Assembly: GCF_003014695.1 (NCBI RefSeq)
Contig: NZ_PYAS01000002.1
Location: 248,001-312,000, forward strand
Length of the DNA stretch: 64,000 bases
Direction: 5' to 3'
Origin: Dyadobacter jiangsuensis
GTDB lineage: Bacteria > Bacteroidota > Bacteroidia > Cytophagales > Spirosomataceae
This document shows positions 43,557-52,821 of the stretch, in pieces. The notes under the pieces were generated by a model, which worked only from the letters and a program-made list of their open reading frames with translations, did not search any database and was not told the origin of the DNA. Position 1 is the first letter of the stretch. Each line of letters starts with the position of its first letter. Made by a program: the position numbers and the translations under genes.

Positions 43557-44326
43557 AAGCAGCGAAACATCAAATCGCAGACCTCCTTTCCGAACGTAAG
43601 ACCGAAAAAAGGAAATCGTTTGCTGTTCTCCTTGATCCGGATAAAATTAACCTTTCCACATTTCCGAAATTCCTCGAATACGCGGCTGGGCACGGTGTTG
43701 ACTTCTTTTTTGTAGGCGGCAGCCTCATTACCAACTACGCCATCGATAAGCTCATCGCCGCTATTCACGAATATACCCGCATTCCCGCGATACTTTTTCC
43801 CGGAAGCAGTTTGCATATCGAGCCCACTGCCGATGCGATCCTGCTCCTTTCACTGATCTCCGGCCGCAATCCCGAATTGCTGATCGGCCAGCACGTTATC
43901 GCAGCACCGTTACTGAAAAGAAGCAACCTCGAAGTATTGCCGACAGGCTACATGCTCATCGAAAGCGGCAAGCTCACGACTGTATCGTACATCAGTAACA
44001 CCACGCCGCTCCCACGCGACAAGCCGGGTATTGCAGCATGCACTGCACTCGCAGGTGAATACCTGGGCCTCAAAAACATTTTCCTCGATGCCGGTAGCGG
44101 CGCCTTGTTCCCCGTTCCAGGCGAAACCATTGCGGCGGTGCGCGCAGCGGTAGACACGCCGATCATCGTCGGCGGAGGCATTGATTCCTACGAAAAAGCC
44201 GACGCTGCATTGCACGCAGGTGCTGATGTGATCGTGGTAGGCAACGGCATTGAAGCCAATCAGGAGTTGTTACCGGAAGTGGCTGCCTGTGTGAGGGCTT
44301 ACAACGAAAAGTTGGAGAGCGTTTAG
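43553..44326 (+). CDS. Geranylgeranylglyceryl/heptaprenylglyceryl phosphate synthase family
   Basis: A 257-residue TIM barrel. Diagnostic segments are VLLDPDKINLSTFPKF near residue 24, VGGSLITNYAIDKLI, ILFPGSSLHIEPTADAIL and SGALFPVPGETIAAV, then IVGGGIDSYEKADAALHAGAD. The family joins a polyprenyl diphosphate to glycerol-1-phosphate; Bacteroidota members form ether-linked prenylglycerols of unclear use. No araM-like G1P dehydrogenase gene is adjacent. Confidence 0.92.
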   Translation: MKAAKHQIADLLSERKTEKRKSFAVLLDPDKINLSTFPKFLEYAAGHGVDFFFVGGSLITNYAIDKLIAAIHEYTRIPAILFPGSSLHIEPTADAILLLSLISGRNPELLIGQHVIAAPLLKRSNLEVLPTGYMLIESGKLTTVSYISNTTPLPRDKPGIAACTALAGEYLGLKNIFLDAGSGALFPVPGETIAAVRAAVDTPIIVGGGIDSYEKADAALHAGADVIVVGNGIEANQELLPEVAACVRAYNEKLESV

Positions 44327-44441
44327 GGGTAATAGCAGAATTAATAGGACAAATTGAAGTGAATTAAGAATTTTCTAAGGAAATTTTAAGTTCTTGGAAA
44401 AATACAAACTCAAAATTTAGGAATATTCAATTCGATCCTAT

Positions 44442-44449
44442 TACCTTTG
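44442..44449 (+). promoter_or_regulatory. Promoter of the small lipoprotein gene
   Basis: TACCTTTG fits TAnnTTTG and is 26 bp before the ATG. A TTTAG at 44416-44420 with 21-bp spacing is a plausible -33 element. Confidence 0.6.
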
Positions 44450-44475
44450 CATCGAACCTTAATTACACCCAAGAA

Positions 44476-44664
44476 ATGAAAAAATTCTTTGCATTTGCGT
44501 TTGTTGCCGGGATGGTAGCTTTCGCTGCTTGTACTAGCAAACCTGCTGACGAATCAGCTGATACAACTGCTGTAACTGTTGAAACTCCTGCTGTTGATAC
44601 AACTGCTGTTGATACAACTGCTGCTGCTGCTGACACTACTGCTGCTGATACTACTAAGAAGTAA
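44476..44664 (+). CDS. Small Thr/Ala/Asp-rich lipoprotein
   Basis: A 62-residue protein. A signal peptide ends in a lipobox (VAFAAC, Cys19), followed only by low-complexity sequence with five DTTA-type repeats (AVDTTAVDTTAAAADTTAAD) and a KK end. It has its own promoter and terminator, suggesting strong independent expression. Such proteins are frequent in Cytophagales. Function unknown. Confidence 0.8.
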   Translation: MKKFFAFAFVAGMVAFAACTSKPADESADTTAVTVETPAVDTTAVDTTAAAADTTAADTTKK

Positions 44665-44690
44665 TCAGACGTACAAGTCGAAAATCTTGA

Positions 44691-44721
44691 AAAGCCCTAT
44701 GAAAGTAGGGCTTTTCTTTTT
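44691..44721 (+). terminator. Terminator after the small lipoprotein gene
   Basis: AAAGCCCTA pairs with TAGGGCTTT and is followed by a T-rich tract. Confidence 0.85.
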
Positions 44722-44732
44722 TTATTCAGGGT

Positions 44733-45347
44733 ATGAAAAACGTGTCTTTGGGTTCGTATGTGCCGGATGGGGCAGCTGAATATTGCCAGGAGTTGTATCG
44801 CACCCACCGCTTTGATTTCTTTCTCTCACGCCCGCGCCGCACCCGCCTGGGCGATTTTACCGTAAAGCCCGGTATGGTTCCCCGGATCACGGTCAATGTC
44901 AATCTGAATCCTTACAGTTTTCTCATTACCTACCTGCACGAGGTAGCGCATTGCGTTGTCCATGAGAAATATAAGGGCCGCGGCCGCAGGAAAGTAGCGC
45001 CGCATGGTGCCGAATGGAAGCACGAGTTCCGTGAACTGCTGGTGCCTGTCATGCACGAAAGTATTTTTCCGAAAGACATTCTCGTCCATTTGCTTCGTTA
45101 TGCTCAAAACCCCGCCGCGTCTACCGGCGGCGACCAGAAACTTTTTAATGCGCTCAGAAAACACGATGAGCAGGAATTAAATACCGGCAAAGTATCCCTG
45201 TTTCAGCTGGACGAAGGAACGAACTTCGTCTTCCAGAACAGGACATTCACCCGCGGCACGCTCCGGCGCACGCGCGTACTTTGTACGGACAAGGCCTCTC
45301 AACGTCTCTACACGATCCCTGCTCATGCATTGGTTGAAGCATGCTGA
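44733..45347 (+). CDS. SprT-like zinc-binding protein
   Basis: A 204-residue protein with YLHEVAHCVVHEKYKG near residue 68 (HExxH) and GAEWKHEFRELL, as in SprT/Spartan-like metalloproteases. A C-terminal region (QFQNRTFTRG type, LRRTRVLCTDKAS) resembles the SprT zinc-ribbon area, but with few Cys. Possible DNA-protein crosslink processing is inferred from family only. It is 10 bp upstream of porU. Confidence 0.82.
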   Translation: MKNVSLGSYVPDGAAEYCQELYRTHRFDFFLSRPRRTRLGDFTVKPGMVPRITVNVNLNPYSFLITYLHEVAHCVVHEKYKGRGRRKVAPHGAEWKHEFRELLVPVMHESIFPKDILVHLLRYAQNPAASTGGDQKLFNALRKHDEQELNTGKVSLFQLDEGTNFVFQNRTFTRGTLRRTRVLCTDKASQRLYTIPAHALVEAC

Positions 45348-45357
45348 CCTCCTGAAA

Positions 45358-48300
45358 ATGGCCTGCCGAACAGTTTTAAGCTGGCTGGCGGTGCTGGTTT
45401 CTTTTATTTCCTATGCACAAAAATCGGTATTGTCGGAAGGGCAGTGGTTCAAACTGGCTGTAACGGAATCGGGTATTTACCGTGTAGACGCGGATCTGCT
45501 GGTGAAAATGGGCGTCGATGTTGCGGCCGTGCGGCCTGCCGGGATCCGCATTTATGGAAATGGCGGGGACATGTTGCCTCAATCCAATAAATCGGGCTAT
45601 GTGAATGCGTTGACGGAGAATGCGATTTGGGTAAGTGGTGAGGAGGACGGCCGGTTTGATAAAGGTGATGCCGTTTATTTCTATGCGGAAGGCCCGCACG
45701 TCATTCAGTACGATGCTGCAAAAGCAGAGCTCCGGCATCAGCTCAACTACTATTCTGATTCGAGTTACTATTTCATCACATTCACAGAAAACAATGGGTT
45801 GAGGGTAAAACCTGCGACCGGACTTTCCGTTGTAGCTTCCAAAACAGTCAACCAGTTTGACGATTACTGGTATCATGAAACGGAATCGTCCAATACGCTG
45901 AAATCAGGCCGGGAATGGTGGGGAGAATATTTAGGGAGTTCGTCGGGTTTCAGCATCAATGTCGCCATGCCCGGGGTGGTGCCTTCGTCGGATTATAAAC
46001 TCAGAACATCGGCAATCGGTGCCGCACAGGTTCCGACGCGTTTCATTTGGCAGGTCAATGGCGGCGAGATAGGGCAGGAGGCAATCGGCACAGTGAGCCC
46101 CGGTACCTATGATGTGAAAGCGCTGCAAACCGGAAATACGTATATCGTCAAGAATGCGCCCGCTTCGGGTAATTTTACAATTGGGGTAACCTATAATAAG
46201 AATGGGCAGAGCTCCGCAGAAGCATATCTCGATTACATAGGCTTGCAGGTAAAGCGGGACCTAAGGAATTACGAAGGCCAGCAAATCTATTATTTCTTGC
46301 CGCAGCCGACGGATACCATTACTTATCAGTTTGCAGGCTCTTCTGACGGTTTTAGCGTCTGGAATATTACAAATCCGTTGGCGCCGCATTCGATAACCCA
46401 GAAAGATGCAGCAGGAGCGTTCAAATGGACCGCTGCGGGTGCCAAAAGTCTTCAAAAGTACATTGGTTTCGATCCGGGGGCGGCGTTTCAGCCGATAAAC
46501 TGGCAGCGTGTTGCCAATCAGAATATCGCCGCATCGTCTGCGCCTGACATGCTCATTGTTACGCCCGCTGCGTGGGCAGCAGAGGCCAACCGCCTTGCCG
46601 GGTTCAGAAATACCCGCGACGGGCTGGATGTGCTTGTTGTTACCACCGGGCAGATTTATAATGAATATGCTTCGGGAAGACCGGATATTACCGCAATTCG
46701 TGATTTTGCCAGGCAACTTTATCAGAAAGCCCCGGGTAAGCTGAAATATCTTTTATTGTTCGGTGATGCAACGTACGACTATCGAAATCTCGTCAATAAT
46801 CAATCGCAGGGACAGCGCGCCGCGTGGGTACCCGTGTATGAGAGCAGGGAGTCGCTGAACCCGGTTTATACATACTCTTCCGACGACTATTTCGGCTTTA
46901 TGGATGCCAATGAGGGCGACTGGAACGAGACTACGGCCGGTGATCATACCGTGGATATTGGCATTGGCAGGTTACCGGTGAAATCGTTGGCAGAGGCGAA
47001 AATTGTGGTCGACAAGCTTATGCGCTATGAGTCGTCGTTCGGGATATGGAAGAATAACGTACGGTTTGTGGCCGATGATGGGGATGGAAATATCCATCAG
47101 CGTCACGCAGATCAGCTCGCGACGCTGATCCAGGGACGGATGTTTCCGGCCAGGTCGTTCATCGACGAGGTGCCGCAAACTACTACCGACGCGGGCCAGA
47201 AAGCACCGGCCATTAACCGGGCCATTCGCGATGCGATCGACAATGGCACATTAATATTGAATTACACCGGTCACGGCGGGACTAGCGGCTGGGCAGAGGA
47301 ACAGGTACTGACATTGGCAGACATGCTTTCGAGCCGTGGAATGGATAACCTGCCGCTGTTGATCACGGCTACCTGTGATTTTGGCCGGTACGATGATCCG
47401 GGTGTTGTATCCGGTGCGGAACTAATGGTTTTGAGCCCGAAAGGTGCGGCGGTAGGGGCGATTAGTACGACACGGCCGGTATATTCCAGTACCAATTTTG
47501 CATTGAACAAAGCATTTTATGAAGCATTGCTGAATGCGAAGCCGGGGCAGCGTTTGGGAGATTTTTTTAAATACACGAAAAACAATGCGCTGGCGGGCAG
47601 CCTGAACCGCAATTTCACGCTGCTGGCCGACCCATCGATGATATTATCGCCAGGGAAAAAAGGAGTCCGGTGGAGTTCGCTGCCCGACACCTTGCGGGCT
47701 TTGCAGAAGGTTTCGCTAGATGTCGAAGTTTTCGATCCGGTTACAGGAAAGGTGGATGCGGATTTTAATGGTACGGCGAGACTGGTGATTTACGACAAGC
47801 CGATTGAGTTCCGCACGTTGGGGAACGAGGGGAGTCCGGAAACCTATACCGAGTTCCGCAGCAAGCTTTTCGACGGAAAAGTGACGGTGAGAAGCGGTCG
47901 TTTGCAATGCAGCCTGCAAATGCCAAAGGACATCGATTACCGTTTCGGCCTTGGGCGTGCGAGTGTGTATGTAGTGAGCAGTGACAGCACGGAGGATGCC
48001 TCGGCACAGCTGGCGTTGGTGATTGGTGGAAGCGCGGTACAGCAGAAAGATACCATTCCTCCCCAATTGGCGGGTTACCTCAATACCCCCGCTTTCAGAG
48101 ATGGCGATACCGTAGAGCCGTCATCTGTACTGGTGCTGCACATGAGCGATGCGAGCGGGATCAGCATTTCGCGCGCTGGTATTGGACACGATATTACGAT
48201 GACTTTGAATGACACCCTGACCGTCGTTTTGAATGATTATTATGTAGCGGATTTGGATAATTATCAATCGGGTAGTATCAATTATCCGTTGAATAATCTG

Positions 48301-48705
48301 CCTGCCGGAAAATATATTGTCCGCGTAAAAGTGTGGGACACGTATACTAACTTTTCTGAAATAGCGTTCGGGTTTCTAGTAGGTCCCGCCAAGGGAATAG
48401 CGCTCAACACCTTTAAGATTTACCCTAACCCATTTCAGAAAGACATCGTGTTCGAACTCGGCCACAACCGGGTGAATGAGGACGTAGAATTAATTTTTAA
48501 TATATTGCTTGTTAATGGGCAACGTTTGGGTACTTATAAAAAGCTTTACTATAACAGCGAATCGGTTATCAGGGAAATGCTGGACGTGACGCAGTGGCTG
48601 GGGGCGGTACCGGTGAATCAATCCCTGGTTTATCATTTAGTGATCAGATCGTTAAAAGACAATTCTACCGATCTGAAAGCCGGTAAGTTAATCAGGTCTC
48701 CTTAA
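45358..48705 (+). CDS. porU: Type IX secretion system sortase PorU
   Basis: A 1115-residue protein from the ATG at 45358 (MACRTVLSWLAVLVSFISYAQ, signal peptide). The longer start at 45325 overlaps sprT. The C25 (gingipain-like) catalytic domain has His in NYTGHGGTSGWAEE and Cys in LLITATCDFGRYDDP. Its own C-terminal domain (FKIYPNPFQKDIVFELG) resembles sorting domains. PorU removes CTD signals from T9SS cargo at the outer membrane and attaches them to a glycolipid. It is followed by porV, its outer-membrane shuttle partner, as in many Bacteroidota. Confidence 0.94.
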   Translation: MACRTVLSWLAVLVSFISYAQKSVLSEGQWFKLAVTESGIYRVDADLLVKMGVDVAAVRPAGIRIYGNGGDMLPQSNKSGYVNALTENAIWVSGEEDGRFDKGDAVYFYAEGPHVIQYDAAKAELRHQLNYYSDSSYYFITFTENNGLRVKPATGLSVVASKTVNQFDDYWYHETESSNTLKSGREWWGEYLGSSSGFSINVAMPGVVPSSDYKLRTSAIGAAQVPTRFIWQVNGGEIGQEAIGTVSPGTYDVKALQTGNTYIVKNAPASGNFTIGVTYNKNGQSSAEAYLDYIGLQVKRDLRNYEGQQIYYFLPQPTDTITYQFAGSSDGFSVWNITNPLAPHSITQKDAAGAFKWTAAGAKSLQKYIGFDPGAAFQPINWQRVANQNIAASSAPDMLIVTPAAWAAEANRLAGFRNTRDGLDVLVVTTGQIYNEYASGRPDITAIRDFARQLYQKAPGKLKYLLLFGDATYDYRNLVNNQSQGQRAAWVPVYESRESLNPVYTYSSDDYFGFMDANEGDWNETTAGDHTVDIGIGRLPVKSLAEAKIVVDKLMRYESSFGIWKNNVRFVADDGDGNIHQRHADQLATLIQGRMFPARSFIDEVPQTTTDAGQKAPAINRAIRDAIDNGTLILNYTGHGGTSGWAEEQVLTLADMLSSRGMDNLPLLITATCDFGRYDDPGVVSGAELMVLSPKGAAVGAISTTRPVYSSTNFALNKAFYEALLNAKPGQRLGDFFKYTKNNALAGSLNRNFTLLADPSMILSPGKKGVRWSSLPDTLRALQKVSLDVEVFDPVTGKVDADFNGTARLVIYDKPIEFRTLGNEGSPETYTEFRSKLFDGKVTVRSGRLQCSLQMPKDIDYRFGLGRASVYVVSSDSTEDASAQLALVIGGSAVQQKDTIPPQLAGYLNTPAFRDGDTVEPSSVLVLHMSDASGISISRAGIGHDITMTLNDTLTVVLNDYYVADLDNYQSGSINYPLNNLPAGKYIVRVKVWDTYTNFSEIAFGFLVGPAKGIALNTFKIYPNPFQKDIVFELGHNRVNEDVELIFNILLVNGQRLGTYKKLYYNSESVIREMLDVTQWLGAVPVNQSLVYHLVIRSLKDNSTDLKAGKLIRSP

Positions 48706-48750
48706 GATAATAAAACTTATCAAATTTTTAGTAATAACTATCTTTCATTG

Positions 48751-48758
48751 TATTTTTG
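48751..48758 (+). promoter_or_regulatory. Putative porV promoter -7 element
   Basis: TATTTTTG fits TAnnTTTG and lies 50 bp before the porV ATG, in the porU-porV gap. Confidence 0.5.
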
Positions 48759-48808
48759 ACCCTTTAAAGAAGCTGATACAGGCACTTCCTATCGCAAATC
48801 CAATTTCT

Positions 48809-49966
48809 ATGAAACTTTTTTTTGTTACATTATCCTCACTATTCTTTTTAACAACAGGTACGCTTTTCGCTCAGCAGGATTCTATCAGAAGAATACCGGC
48901 ATCACCACTTTCCTTTTTGACATTTGCCCCTGATGCTAGAAGTGCAGCAATGGGAGAAGCCGGTGTAGCACTCAGCCCGGACGCGAATTCAACCTACTGG
49001 AACGCAGCGAAGCTTCCCTATAATACCAAGGATTTTGGCGTTTCCGCTTCCTATACACCATGGCTCCGTTACCTGGTTGACGATATGTGGCTCGGGTATC
49101 TGACTGCCTACAAGAAATTGGGCGATCGCCAGGCGGTAGCATTGTCTGTAAACTACTTCAATAACGGTGAGCTGGATTTGCGTGATGCGGTAGGTAACAA
49201 TATCGGATATTTCAATTCACGCGAAGTAGCTATTAACGGAACTTACTCACGTCAGCTGAGCAGAAACTTCTCGATGGGTTTGACCTTGAAATATATCTCT
49301 TCCAACCTCGCGGGAAATGCGGTAATCAACAACGTGTCACTGAGCCCTGCACGCGTAGCGGCAGGTGATATCAGCGCGTATTACAGAAAGGAATTCAAGA
49401 ACGAAGATACCGGTAGCGAACTCGTATGGTCGTTGGGTGGTGTGCTTTCTAACCTGGGCGGTAAGATCAACTACGGTTCCAGTACAGAAACAGAAAACTT
49501 TATTCCTACAACACTGAAAATCGGTACCGGTTTGTCCTACACCGGCGACGGAAGAAACCGTTTCAATTTCATTATCGATTTCAGCAAGCTGATGGTGCCT
49601 ACACCGGATGGCAAAACCAATATCAATACAAAACCATTGCTGAAAGGCGTGTTCGGCTCATTCTCGGATGCTCCGGACGGGTTTAAAGAAGAAATCCAGG
49701 AAGTAGCGATCGCGACCGGTCTGGAATACTGGTACAACAATATCTTCGCTCTGAGAGCGGGTTATTTCGGAGAGAACAAAAACAAAGGCGACCGCCGCTT
49801 CTTCACTGCCGGTGCAGGTCTTCGTTTCGCAGACAAATGGGGTGCCGACTTCGCCTATATGTTCCCGACAACACAGGGAAGCCCGCTTGCACAAACATTG
49901 CGTATCACTTTGTCGCTCCAATTGAACAAAGCTGAAAAGCTGGATGTAGGCGACAACGAAAACTAA
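48809..49966 (+). CDS. porV: Type IX secretion outer-membrane channel protein PorV
   Basis: A 385-residue beta-barrel of the PorV/LptO (FadL-like) type with signal peptide ending LFAQQ. The N-terminal signature is PLSFLTFAPDARSAAMGEAG and SPDANSTYWNAAKL, followed by repeated strands and a C-terminal barrel strand (TLRITLSLQLNKAEK). PorV carries cargo from the SprA/Sov translocon to PorU. Confidence 0.95.
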   Translation: MKLFFVTLSSLFFLTTGTLFAQQDSIRRIPASPLSFLTFAPDARSAAMGEAGVALSPDANSTYWNAAKLPYNTKDFGVSASYTPWLRYLVDDMWLGYLTAYKKLGDRQAVALSVNYFNNGELDLRDAVGNNIGYFNSREVAINGTYSRQLSRNFSMGLTLKYISSNLAGNAVINNVSLSPARVAAGDISAYYRKEFKNEDTGSELVWSLGGVLSNLGGKINYGSSTETENFIPTTLKIGTGLSYTGDGRNRFNFIIDFSKLMVPTPDGKTNINTKPLLKGVFGSFSDAPDGFKEEIQEVAIATGLEYWYNNIFALRAGYFGENKNKGDRRFFTAGAGLRFADKWGADFAYMFPTTQGSPLAQTLRITLSLQLNKAEKLDVGDNEN

Positions 49967-49992
49967 GCCTTAACAGAAATTTAATTATTCAG

Positions 49993-50028
49993 AACGAATG
50001 GCGTTATTGCAACGTCATTCGTTTTTTT
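49993..50028 (+). terminator. Terminator after porV
   Basis: AACGAATGaCGTT pairs with AACGTCATTCGTT around ATTGC, with a run of seven T. Ends the porU-porV unit before the M16-like gene. Confidence 0.8.
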
Positions 50029-50044
50029 ATACTCACCGCTGCCC

Positions 50045-51325
50045 ATGTCACTGGATCGTACCATTGCCCCTGATTTCAAAATCATTCAAACTGTAAACCT
50101 GCCGGAACCTCAAACCTACACCCTCGACAATGGGATCGCACTGCATGTGATCAATATCGGAGAGCAGCCGGTGGTGCGTTTGGAATGTATCTTCGAAGCA
50201 GGTAACTGGTATGAGAGCGAAACGGCAGCGTCCTATTTCGCGGTCAAAATGCTGACTGAGGGCGTGGAGGGTATGACCTCGCAGGAAATCAGCGAGGCGT
50301 TCGATCGGCTTGGTGCATTCACCGACCTCACACACACATCCGACCGCGTGGGAATCGTGGTGTATTGCCTTTCACGCTTCCTGCCGGAAGTGCTGCCGCT
50401 GGTACAAAAGCTGATCCGCAGCGCTACGTTTCCGGAGAAGGAATTTCAGGAGTTGAAAAATATTACGGTTCAGAACCTGAAAGTGAACAGAGAAAAAACA
50501 GCTTACCTGGCTACTACGGAATTTAGAGCACGGTTGTTTGGCGCGAGCCATCCCTACGGGCAAAGTCAGAGCACGGAGGAAATCGACGCATTGGGTATGG
50601 ATGCTGTGCGTGCGCACTATGAGCGGTTTATCCGCGACGGCAAGTTTACTGCTGTGCTCGCCGGCCAGGTCACCGAAGCCGATGTACAGCATGTGAATGC
50701 GACTTTGGGACAAAACTTGTTTGACACAACATCCGGTAAAGTATCCTTCATTGCTTCGGAAGCTTACCAGGGTGATGAGGCGATCGTCGAGCGATCGGAA
50801 AGCGTACAATCTTCGATCAGGATGGGTCGGGTACTGTTTAACCGCCATCATCCCGATTATTTCAAAATGCTGGTTACAAATGAGATCCTTGGAGGCTATT
50901 TCGGGTCGAGGCTGATGAAGAACATCCGCGAGGAAAAAGGCCTTACTTACGGCATTTCCTCACACCTGGTAACCTTGCGTAACGAGGGCTATTTGATGAT
51001 CGGTACGGATGTGAAAAAGGAATTTACCCAGCAAACGATTGACGAGATCAAGAAGGAAATTCACCGGCTGCAAACCGAGCCGGTGGGAGCCGAGGAATTG
51101 CAGACTGTGAAGAGCTTTATGGCCGGAGAGTTTGCCGGATCATTAAATACCGCATTCGAGGTCGCCGACCGTCGTAAGGTATTGCTGCTGGATAGTCTGC
51201 CTGCCAATTTCTTCAATCAATACATTGACCGCATTCACGCCACTACTGCTGAAGATGTAATGGCGATGGCGAATAGCTACCTGCGCCCGGAAGATATGGT
51301 AACTGTGATAGCAGGCGGCAAATAG
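50045..51325 (+). CDS. M16-like peptidase family protein, zinc motif missing
   Basis: A 426-residue protein with the M16 fold (LECIFEAGNWYESETAASYF; KNIREEKGLTYGISSHL; VADRRKVLLLDSLPANFF). The place of the HxxEH zinc site reads AASYFAVKMLTEGVEGM, so the zinc ligands are absent. It is probably the non-catalytic partner of a paired M16 peptidase or a mitochondrial-core-like subunit. No leader is seen. Its catalytic partner is not in the window. Confidence 0.85.
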   Translation: MSLDRTIAPDFKIIQTVNLPEPQTYTLDNGIALHVINIGEQPVVRLECIFEAGNWYESETAASYFAVKMLTEGVEGMTSQEISEAFDRLGAFTDLTHTSDRVGIVVYCLSRFLPEVLPLVQKLIRSATFPEKEFQELKNITVQNLKVNREKTAYLATTEFRARLFGASHPYGQSQSTEEIDALGMDAVRAHYERFIRDGKFTAVLAGQVTEADVQHVNATLGQNLFDTTSGKVSFIASEAYQGDEAIVERSESVQSSIRMGRVLFNRHHPDYFKMLVTNEILGGYFGSRLMKNIREEKGLTYGISSHLVTLRNEGYLMIGTDVKKEFTQQTIDEIKKEIHRLQTEPVGAEELQTVKSFMAGEFAGSLNTAFEVADRRKVLLLDSLPANFFNQYIDRIHATTAEDVMAMANSYLRPEDMVTVIAGGK

Positions 51326-52654
51326 CTACTGATTCGACTTATCAAGGGCGGCCTTGTACACTTTCAGACAACGTTCCCGTGCCTCCTTATGGTCGACCAT
51401 CGGAGCAGGGTAGGCATCGGTACCGAACTCCGGTACCCATTTTTTGATATACGCCATTTTGGGATCGAACTTCTCTGCCTGCGATGTCGGGTTGAATATC
51501 CGGAAATAGGGTGCGGCGTCGGTTCCCGAGCCCGCTGCCCATTGCCATCCGCCGTTGTTGGCAGCAAGGTCGTAATCCAGCAATTTTTCGGCAAAGTATG
51601 CCTCGCCCCAGCGCCAATCGATGAGCAAATGCTTGGCGAGGAAACTGGCCGTAACCATCCGCACGCGGTTGTGCATAAAACCCGTTGCATTGAGCTGCCG
51701 CATACCCGCGTCCACCAGCGGATACCCTGTTTTTCCTTCACACCATTTCTGGAAGTCGGCTTTGTCGTAGCGCCATTTAATGAAATCGTAGGCCTTCCTG
51801 AATGCTTCCCCCTTGCCTACATGCGGGAAGTTGGATAGGATTTGCTGGTAGAAGTCCCGCCAGATGAGTTCATTCAAATATACATCGCTGTGCCCGCGAG
51901 CCCGCCGCACCAGCTCGCGTATGCTCACGGTACCGAAGCGCAGGTGAATGCCCATCCGGCTGGTGCCTTCTTTCGCCGGAAAGTCGCGGTCTTTGGCATA
52001 ATTTTTCAACAGCGCATTACCGACCCGGTCCGAAGGAAACTTACACTCGACCTTTTCAAAACCCATATCCTTCAAAGCGGGCAATGCAGCACCATGCCAT
52101 TTTTGAAAATGGCCGAAGTACTTCTTGGTTGGATAGGATTTGAGGTAAAAATCAGTGAGTTTCTCTTTCCATGCCCGGCTGTAAGGTGTAAAAACAGTGT
52201 ATGGCGTTCCCTGCCCCGTCAGTATTTCCTGTTTTTCAAAAATGACCTGATCCTTGCAGGTTTTGAAAACAATGCCTTTTTTCTTCAAAACCCTGTAAAC
52301 TTCCCTGTCGCGGTCGGTGGCGTAGGGTTCATAATCGGTGTTGGTGTATACTTCGGCGATGTCGTATTCATCCACCAGGTTTTCCCAGATCTTAACCGGG
52401 AAGCCGTATTCGACCAATATATCCGCGTCTTTTTGCTTTAACTCCTGACGAATATCGGCAATTGCATCGTGTATGAAAGTCAGCCTGGCGTCTTTCTTCT
52501 CTTCCAGGTCATCAAGGATGTTCCGGTCGAAAATGAAAAGCGGGACCACCGGATAGTCCGAGCACAAGGCGTAGTAGAGCCCTGCATTGTCGTGCAGCCG
52601 AAGGTCGCGGCGAAACCAGAATATCGCGATTTTGTCTTTCGTTTTAAGAGGCAT
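51326..52654 (-). CDS. phr: Deoxyribodipyrimidine photo-lyase / cryptochrome family
   Basis: A 442-residue class I CPD photolyase-like protein. The N-terminal alpha/beta domain opens with IFWFRRDLRLHDNAGLYYAL. The FAD-binding region has RRARGHSDVYLNELIWRDFYQQIL, AGMRQLNATGFMHNRVRM (the conserved Asn-His-Arg) and NNGGWQWAAGSGTDAAPYFRIFNP. It repairs UV pyrimidine dimers with light; a cryptochrome role cannot be excluded from sequence alone. Confidence 0.93.
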   Translation of the reverse strand: MPLKTKDKIAIFWFRRDLRLHDNAGLYYALCSDYPVVPLFIFDRNILDDLEEKKDARLTFIHDAIADIRQELKQKDADILVEYGFPVKIWENLVDEYDIAEVYTNTDYEPYATDRDREVYRVLKKKGIVFKTCKDQVIFEKQEILTGQGTPYTVFTPYSRAWKEKLTDFYLKSYPTKKYFGHFQKWHGAALPALKDMGFEKVECKFPSDRVGNALLKNYAKDRDFPAKEGTSRMGIHLRFGTVSIRELVRRARGHSDVYLNELIWRDFYQQILSNFPHVGKGEAFRKAYDFIKWRYDKADFQKWCEGKTGYPLVDAGMRQLNATGFMHNRVRMVTASFLAKHLLIDWRWGEAYFAEKLLDYDLAANNGGWQWAAGSGTDAAPYFRIFNPTSQAEKFDPKMAYIKKWVPEFGTDAYPAPMVDHKEARERCLKVYKAALDKSNQ

Positions 52655-52821
52655 ACGATGGTTTTGGTCGTGAATGAAGGAGATTCAGATATAACTTAAC
52701 TACGAAGTAAGTCCATTTTTGGGTGATAGGGATTTTCAAATCTTATATATTTACTGCCGCGCGGCGCGCCGTTAAAGATCACCCATTGCGTCGCAACACA
52801 ATCTTAACTTAACCTGTATTC

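Noticed and set aside
52761..52775. The GC-rich stretch GCCGCGCGGCGCGCC as a regulatory palindrome
   Set aside because: Short, only partly symmetric and unmatched elsewhere in the window; no support for a function.
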